Assembly (NCBI RefSeq): GCF_004682015.1 | Contig: NZ_SMLM01000001.1 | Span: forward strand, 930,001-994,000 | Direction: 5' to 3' | Origin: Ramlibacter henchirensis | GTDB taxonomy: Bacteria > Pseudomonadota > Gammaproteobacteria > Burkholderiales > Burkholderiaceae_C | DNA length: 64,000 nucleotides | Shown here: piece after piece, positions 59,290 through 64,000 of the stretch | Numbering within the stretch: the stretch's first letter is position 1 | Layout of the letters: every line of letters starts with the position of its first letter | Program-made: the position numbers and the translations under genes | Notes under the pieces: model-generated | Databases searched by the model: none | What the model was told of the DNA's origin: nothing | Seen by the model: the letters and a program-made list of their open reading frames with translations, nothing else

Positions 59290-60251
59290 TGCACGGGGCC
59301 CTCCGGGGAGAACGCCTCCGCGCTGCGCAGCCGCCACCGCTGGAACGTCTCGGCCGCATGCGAGGGCATGAACAGCGCCATCAGCAGCGTGAGCTGCCAG
59401 CGGCGCGTGAACGCCACGTAGCGCGCATCCCACAGGAAGCGCAGCGCCGCCAGCCGGTTGCCGCCGCCGAGCGTCTCGCGCGCCATCGTCACCTCCTGCT
59501 GGCCGACGAACCACAGCGCCGAGCGGCGGCGCTCGGGCGGGATCTCGCCCGAGCGCGCGGCGTCGCGCATGCGCTTGAGGTATTCCGGCGGCGTGGCCGG
59601 CGGCGTGCGGCGCGACAGGCTGTCGGGCAGCACGCGGATGGCCGCGAACGGGGCGTTGACCACGGCCACCAGCGTGCGGTCGGCGGCGCGGAACCACAGG
59701 TCGAGGTCCTCGCCGTGCGATTCGCCCTCGATGAAGCAGGTGCCCATCTCGCGCAGCAGCGAGGTGCGGATGGCCACGCTGCTGCTGTTGAAGGGCGCGG
59801 TGCGCATCCAGCGCTGGCGCAGGTCCTCCACCACTTCCACCTCGACGAAACCGTCGGTGACCGGCCAGGGATCGGGATCGCCCAGCGTGTTGGTCATGGT
59901 GCGCGTCTGCGTGCCCAGCATCCCCGCTTCCGGGCAGGCTTCGTGCGCCTGCTTCAGCGCCGCGAGCATGTCCGGGTGGTACCAGTCGTCCGCGTCGAGG
60001 AAGGCGATCCAGTCGCCGGTGGCCGCGGCGATGCCGCGGTTGCGCGCCGCCGACACGCCCGAATTGGGCTGGCGGATCAGGCGGACGCGGGGATCGGTGA
60101 TGGTCTGCACCACCTCGGCCGAGTAATCGCTGGAGCCATCGTCCACGACGATGACCTCGTGCGGCGGCAGGCTCTGGGCCAGCACCGAGCGCACGGCGCC
60201 GTGCACGTAGCGGGCCTTGTTGTAAAGCGGGATGACGACGGAGAACTTCAT
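59286..60251 (-). CDS. GT2 family glycosyltransferase
   Basis: This 321-residue GT-A enzyme has SVVIPLYNKARYVHGAVRSV, VIVVDDGSSDYSAEVVQTIT, SGVSAARNRGIAAATGDWIA, the metal motif FLDADDWYHPDMLAALKQAH and GESHGEDLDLWFRAADRTLV, with the catalytic Asp after GE. A hydrophobic C-terminal stretch (LTLLMALFMPSHAAETFQRW) may contact the membrane. It is coupled by ATGA to the Wzy-like gene before it and to the next GT2 after it. Sugar and acceptor unknown. Confidence 0.93.
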   Translation of the reverse strand: MKFSVVIPLYNKARYVHGAVRSVLAQSLPPHEVIVVDDGSSDYSAEVVQTITDPRVRLIRQPNSGVSAARNRGIAAATGDWIAFLDADDWYHPDMLAALKQAHEACPEAGMLGTQTRTMTNTLGDPDPWPVTDGFVEVEVVEDLRQRWMRTAPFNSSSVAIRTSLLREMGTCFIEGESHGEDLDLWFRAADRTLVAVVNAPFAAIRVLPDSLSRRTPPATPPEYLKRMRDAARSGEIPPERRRSALWFVGQQEVTMARETLGGGNRLAALRFLWDARYVAFTRRWQLTLLMALFMPSHAAETFQRWRLRSAEAFSPEGPVQ

Positions 60252-61675
60252 GCGGCGGTCCTGAGGGTCGGCTCGATCGGGCTGGGCGCGGCCCGCGGCG
60301 CCCGGACGCGGGCGGCCGCTCCGGAGGCGACTGCGACGATGAGCAGGAAGTGGTTCACGACGGAGGTGCCGTAGTCGACCATCAGCAGGGGCACCTCGGT
60401 CATCGAGACCATGGCGACGGAGACCCAGAGCGCGAGGCTCAGGCCGCCGGTGGCCCGGGCGTAGCGCAGCGCCATCACGCCGAGCACGAGGGCGTAGACC
60501 ACCAGCCCGATCAGGCCCACGACGCCCGAGCGCGACAGCGTGTCGATGAACTGGTTGTGCGCGTGCGTCGCGTTCGGCATCGCGATGGCCTGGCGGTAGT
60601 CCGGGTCCCAGATCGTCAGGCCATAACCGAACACCGGGTTGTGGGACCATTCCTGCATGGCCACCACCCAGATGCGGTCGCGGCCGGTCAGCGAAGCGAG
60701 CTGCGCGCCGGTGCTGGTGTTGAAGAAGTCCGCGATCACCGTCGGCAGGTCGAACACCAGGACGGCGAACATCACGGCCACCACGGCCCCGATCACCGCC
60801 AGCAGCATCCCGACACCGAAGGAGCTGCTTCGCGGGTCGCCGACGTTCTGCATCGCGTCGATGCCGCGCCGCACCAGCAGCAGGAAGAACGCGTTGAGCA
60901 GGAAACCCAGCCAGGCTGTCTTGGACTGCGCCACGAACAGCACGCCCAGGCCCAGGAGCCACGCGAAGAAGGTGAGCCACTTGCGGCGGAACGGGCGCAC
61001 CCAGAGGATCACCAGGGCCGTCTGCGCCAGCATGCCCATCATGACCGGGTGCGCGGTGAGGCCGCCGAAGCGCGGCAGGCCGGCGATCAGGCCCTGCGTG
61101 TAGCTCGAGTCCAGCACCATCGCCGGATTGACCGCGATCAGCATCACGCTGGCCAGCATGAAGATGAACACGCCGTTGCGCATGGCCGCGACGATGCGGT
61201 CGCGGTCGGACGGCCCCGAGAGCGTGCAGGCCAGTCCGAGCAGCAGCGGGTAGAGGTACTCGTGCGAGATCCGCGGGTTGGTGGCCAGCACCGCGGTGAT
61301 CGCCACCGTGGTCGTCCAGAACAGCAGGAAGGACCAGGTGAGGATCGGCGAAGGCACCGGCTTGCGCTGCGCGAAGTGGCTGACGATCCGCTCGAGCGTC
61401 ACGGCGATCAGCAGCAGCGACACGCCGCGCTGCGCCCATGCCATCACCGGGTGCCGCACGGCCGCTCCCAGGGCCTGCGTCTCGGCTTCGAGCGCGGCGA
61501 AATGCTGGGTGAGGTCCCGGCCGGACAGCAGCACTTCCAGCCCGGACAGCACCAGCATGGCCGGGAAGAGCAGGAACAGCAGTCCGTCGCGCCGAAGCTG
61601 GTAACGCTCGGCCGAGCGTTCGCGCGCCTTGCGCGCCCGGACGGTGGTGGCCTCGTGGACTCGATTCATGGTCAT
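60248..61675 (-). CDS. O-antigen ligase/Wzy-type polymerase
   Basis: This 475-residue integral membrane protein has about 11-12 helices. A Wzy_C-type periplasmic region reads NPVFGYGLTIWDPDYRQAIA then AHNQFIDTLSRSGVVGLIGL, with the conserved His-Asn pair. Wzy polymerises lipid-linked repeat units in the periplasm; WaaL ligases share the fold. In this locus polymerisation is the more likely role since EpsF and a Wzx flippase are present. ATG 61675 was used, and ATG 61669 is possible. It lies 16 nt after the flippase stop. Confidence 0.9.
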   Translation of the reverse strand: MTMNRVHEATTVRARKARERSAERYQLRRDGLLFLLFPAMLVLSGLEVLLSGRDLTQHFAALEAETQALGAAVRHPVMAWAQRGVSLLLIAVTLERIVSHFAQRKPVPSPILTWSFLLFWTTTVAITAVLATNPRISHEYLYPLLLGLACTLSGPSDRDRIVAAMRNGVFIFMLASVMLIAVNPAMVLDSSYTQGLIAGLPRFGGLTAHPVMMGMLAQTALVILWVRPFRRKWLTFFAWLLGLGVLFVAQSKTAWLGFLLNAFFLLLVRRGIDAMQNVGDPRSSSFGVGMLLAVIGAVVAVMFAVLVFDLPTVIADFFNTSTGAQLASLTGRDRIWVVAMQEWSHNPVFGYGLTIWDPDYRQAIAMPNATHAHNQFIDTLSRSGVVGLIGLVVYALVLGVMALRYARATGGLSLALWVSVAMVSMTEVPLLMVDYGTSVVNHFLLIVAVASGAAARVRAPRAAPSPIEPTLRTAA

Positions 61676-61691
61676 GCCTTCGCGTCCGCGC

Positions 61692-63182
61692 TCACGGGCG
61701 AGCCTCCGGGGCCGCCCAGCCCGGGCTGAACCTCGGGATCAGGCGGGACAGCACGCTGCGGGCTTCGGGTCCCAGCACCTGGGGCCGGGCAATGGTCAGC
61801 ACCAGCAGCACGCCCACGCCGGTGCAGGTTTCGACGATCAGGGTGGCCAGCGGGTGCAAGAGCGTCAGCAGCTGGCGGCCGACCAGCACGGCCAGCGCGC
61901 AGACCGCACCGAGCGCCAGGCCACGCAGCGCGAAAGGCACCAGCATGCGCCAGGAGAGGTCCAGCGCGCGGACACAGGCGCCGACGATGATGATGGAGCG
62001 GACCACGATGGCCGCCGCGGCGGCGATCACCACGGCGCGGATCCCCAGCGGCGCCAGCAGCCACCACACGGGGAGCGCGATCGCCAGCACCGGCAGCTGC
62101 AGCATCGCCTCGAGGTGCTTGCGGCGCGTGTTCCACAGCACCGGCGTGGACAGGCCCAGGCAGCTCCAGGCGGGCAGGCACAGGAACATCACCGCCATCA
62201 CCCAGCCGGCTTCGCTCCAGGCCGATCCGTAGAGCACCATCACCAGGTCGCCCGCCAGCATGGACAGCAGCACGCCCGCCGGGATCAGGAAGACCAGCAC
62301 GCAGGCCAGCATCGTGAGCCAGGCTTCGCCCAGCTGGCGCAGGTCGTCCTGCAGCTTGGCGCCGGCCGCCAGGAAGGTGGGCTGCAGAGAGCTGACGAGC
62401 AGCACGTAGGGGATCGAGGCGAAGTTGTAGGCCACGTTGTAGAGGCCGACCGAATGCGTGCTGAGCAGGCGGCCGATGACGATGCGGTCGACGTTGGTGA
62501 GCAGCCAGTTGACCATGTTCGTGAAGAACACGGTGCGGCCCGTGTCGAACGTCTCGGCGCTCAGGTGATGGCGCAGCAGCGGCTTGATCGGGTGCGGCCG
62601 CACGGCGAACATCGCCGCCGTCGCCACGCCGGCCTGCACCACGCTGGCGGCGGCCAGCGCCTGCGCTTCGAAGCCATACAGCGCCATGGGCACGCCGACG
62701 ATCAGGTAACCGGCGGCGTAACTGCCCAGCTGGATGAGGCCCAGCGCGCGGAAGTTCATGTCGCGCGTCAGCAGGCAGCTGGCCGTCGCGCCCAGGCACT
62801 GCAGGAGGCAGGTGACGGACATCCACTGCACCATCGGCTCGACGCGCGGGTCGCCGAAGTAGCCGGCGAGCCAGCCCGCCATGGCGAACATCGCGGCCGA
62901 ACAGAACAGGCCGGCCATCAATTGCCACGTGAAGGCGAAGCGCACGTCGCCGTCGTCGACTTCCTTCTTGAGCACCAGGTTGTAGCTGAAGGCATTGCCC
63001 GAGAGGAAGCCGGCGAACGTCAGCGCCACCATGCCGATGCCGTAGACGCCGTAGTTGCCCGGCCCGAGAAGGCGCGCCAGGACGACCTGGGCCACCAGCT
63101 GCAGCGCGAACCGGCCGACCGTGGTCATCGCGCTCCACTTGAAGGCGCGCTCCGCCAGGGTCCTGAGTTTGGCGGCCCTCAT
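61692..63182 (-). CDS. Wzx-family polysaccharide flippase
   Basis: This 496-residue protein has about 14 hydrophobic helices. The N-terminus is typical of the MATE/Wzx superfamily (FALQLVAQVVLARLLGPGNY, GVYGIGMVALTFAGFL). Later family-like segments include VDRIVIGRLLSTHSVGLYNV and STPVLWNTRRKHLEAMLQLP. The flippase turns lipid-linked repeat units to the periplasmic face. ATG 63182 overlaps the stop of the small protein before it (ATGA). It is closest in layout to WzxC-type transporters. Confidence 0.92.
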   Translation of the reverse strand: MRAAKLRTLAERAFKWSAMTTVGRFALQLVAQVVLARLLGPGNYGVYGIGMVALTFAGFLSGNAFSYNLVLKKEVDDGDVRFAFTWQLMAGLFCSAAMFAMAGWLAGYFGDPRVEPMVQWMSVTCLLQCLGATASCLLTRDMNFRALGLIQLGSYAAGYLIVGVPMALYGFEAQALAAASVVQAGVATAAMFAVRPHPIKPLLRHHLSAETFDTGRTVFFTNMVNWLLTNVDRIVIGRLLSTHSVGLYNVAYNFASIPYVLLVSSLQPTFLAAGAKLQDDLRQLGEAWLTMLACVLVFLIPAGVLLSMLAGDLVMVLYGSAWSEAGWVMAVMFLCLPAWSCLGLSTPVLWNTRRKHLEAMLQLPVLAIALPVWWLLAPLGIRAVVIAAAAAIVVRSIIIVGACVRALDLSWRMLVPFALRGLALGAVCALAVLVGRQLLTLLHPLATLIVETCTGVGVLLVLTIARPQVLGPEARSVLSRLIPRFSPGWAAPEARP

Positions 63183-63496
63183 CGCTGGTCGGTGCTCCAG
63201 CGTCGCAGGACGATGGCGGCCATCAGCGCCAGTGCGGCCAGGAGCATGCCGGTCGTGCGTTCACGTCCCGCGTGCTTGCCGGTCGCGTTTTCGTCCTCGG
63301 TTTGCGTGCTGGTGGCGCGGGGCGCCTGGTCGGTCTGGCGCTGCGCTGCGGCCGCCGCGGGCACGACCAGCGTCGCCTGCATGATGCCGCCGGCAGGCAG
63401 GCTCTCGGCAGCCGTTGCGGCCGGCAGGTGGTCGGCCAGGGCGGGTTGCAGTACGAGGGTGAGGGTGACAGCTATCGCGGGGAGAATCTTGTGCAT
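63179..63496 (-). CDS. Small exported, C-terminally anchored protein
   Basis: This protein has 105 residues from ATG 63496. The signal peptide is HKILPAIAVTLTLVLQPALA. An Ala/Thr/Gln-rich low-complexity linker follows, then GKHAGRERTTGM and a hydrophobic helix (LLAALALMAAIVL) with a basic tail (RRWSTDQR). The arrangement signal, linker, helix, basic end resembles sorting-signal proteins such as PEP-CTERM substrates but lacks the PEP motif. It is the first gene of the leftward arm, and its stop overlaps the flippase ATG. Function unknown. Confidence 0.6.
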   Translation of the reverse strand: MHKILPAIAVTLTLVLQPALADHLPAATAAESLPAGGIMQATLVVPAAAAAQRQTDQAPRATSTQTEDENATGKHAGRERTTGMLLAALALMAAIVLRRWSTDQR

Positions 63497-63651
63497 CTGG
63501 GGGCCTTGCGGTCCATGTATGCAGACGATTCTCAAACAGCCCCCACTTCCCCGGGGTCAGACGAACCGCAGGGGTCATGGCTCTTTCAGGCTATTGCCCA
63601 GATCGGCCCCTACGGCTGAGTTCGCCACGCCGGCGCGGGAGCGCGCGAGGC

Positions 63652-64000
63652 TCAGCGCTGCATGCTCAAGCTCTTCTTCGCCGGCAGCCGCAGCAGTCCG
63701 GTGGACAGGGCCGTGCCGAGGATGATGACGGCCGCGCAGAACAGCATCCACGCGGTCACCTGCTCATCGAGGAACAGCACGCCGTAGAGCACCGCGAACA
63801 CCGGCACCACGAACGTGACCGCGAGGGCACGTGCCGGGCCCGCCTGTTCGATGAGCCGAAAGTAGAGGACGTATGCGATGCCGGTGCACATCACGCCGAC
63901 GGCGATGAGCGCGAGCCAGGCGGTGCTGCCGGGCATGGCCGCCGGCCAGGCCCAGGCGGCGGGCAGCGCGAGCACGAGCGTGGCGCCCAGCTGGCTTCCG
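63652..64000 (-). CDS. EamA/DMT-type transporter, N-terminus outside window
   Basis: The visible C-terminal 116 residues contain three to four membrane helices: GATLVLALPAAWAWPAAMP, STAWLALIAVGVMCTGIAYV, LYFRLIEQAGPARALAVTFV and VVPVFAVLYGVLFLDEQVTA with the following AVIILGTALST. The glycine/proline pattern at the helix borders (F-R-L-I-E-x-x-G-P, V-P-V-F-A) matches the second EamA repeat. Such transporters move metabolites, amino acids or drugs. The frame continues past the right edge. The substrate is unknown. Confidence 0.85.
   Translation of the reverse strand, partial: GSQLGATLVLALPAAWAWPAAMPGSTAWLALIAVGVMCTGIAYVLYFRLIEQAGPARALAVTFVVPVFAVLYGVLFLDEQVTAWMLFCAAVIILGTALSTGLLRLPAKKSLSMQR

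Noticed and set aside
61672..63138. Minus-strand frame in another phase over the flippase
   Set aside because: It is Arg/Gly-rich with no membrane pattern. The overlapping frame 61692-63182 gives a clear Wzx protein.
1..64000. CRISPR arrays, tRNA/rRNA genes and insertion sequences
   Set aside because: No regularly spaced identical repeats, no tRNA cloverleaf or rRNA signature sequence, and no transposase-type ORF with terminal inverted repeats were seen.

Overview
The window is a high-GC chromosomal segment of a Gram-negative, aerobic betaproteobacterium, most likely a member of the Comamonadaceae (Ramlibacter/Variovorax-like). The reasons are the very G/C-biased third codon positions, the EpsA/EpsL/EpsE/EpsF/EpsG exopolysaccharide set typical of Burkholderiales, an RND efflux tripartite system, many regulators and many GTG starts. 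The genus is an inference from gene content; no rRNA or tRNA gene lies in the window.

Region 1 (1-16700): the 3' part of a right-handed beta-helix surface protein, a weakly BLUF-like protein, a large MalT/SARP-type ATPase regulator, a small lipoprotein, a DJ-1/PfpI-family protein with a TetR regulator, a divergent OmpR-type response regulator and hybrid histidine kinase, a DUF4345-like membrane protein coupled to a metallo-beta-lactamase-fold hydrolase, an NDH-2-like flavoprotein coupled to an Lrp/AsnC regulator, and a stand-alone argC. Region 2 (16974-28309) consists of small regulator/enzyme pairs. They are LuxR with a berberine-bridge-type oxidase around a 16-bp palindrome, TetR with a SnoaL-like protein and cytochrome c, and MerR with a cupin around a 19-bp-spaced MerR-type promoter. 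The region also holds a PAS-PAS hybrid histidine kinase broken by a frameshift, a stand-alone receiver, a YceH protein, a LysE exporter and a Tat-exported amidohydrolase.

Region 3 (28362-37683) is a five-gene efflux operon read leftward: small protein, NodT-like outer-membrane factor, membrane-fusion protein, RND pump, acyl-CoA thioesterase. Every junction is an ATGA overlap. A 973-residue winged-helix/ATPase regulator is divergent from it, and three 11-bp-spaced direct repeats lie in the shared promoter region. Region 4 (37844-40715) has an RlpA-like protein followed by five small ORFs. Four of these are tiny, acidic, proline/glutamate-rich proteins that look disordered. An MmcB-like nuclease-fold protein and one small unknown protein follow.

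Region 5 (41282-63496) is an exopolysaccharide locus in two arms. The rightward arm encodes the regulator EpsA, the initiating sugar transferase, the outer-membrane barrel EpsL, export protein EpsE, chain-length protein EpsF, kinase EpsG and a WecG/TagA-type transferase. The leftward arm encodes a small membrane-anchored protein, a Wzx flippase, a Wzy-type polymerase/ligase, two GT2 and one GT4 glycosyltransferases, a GMC oxidoreductase, a sugar epimerase and a GNAT/FemAB-like acyltransferase. Six junctions in this arm are 4-nt overlaps. Between the arms lie a GIY-YIG-like protein, an HpnE-like amine oxidoreductase and a lipoprotein GH8 glucanase. Together these form a Wzx/Wzy-type system that initiates, elongates, modifies, flips, polymerises, exports and probably trims an acidic or acylated polymer. 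No exosortase is present although EpsA and EpsL belong to families usually linked to XrtB. The window ends in a truncated EamA-type transporter.
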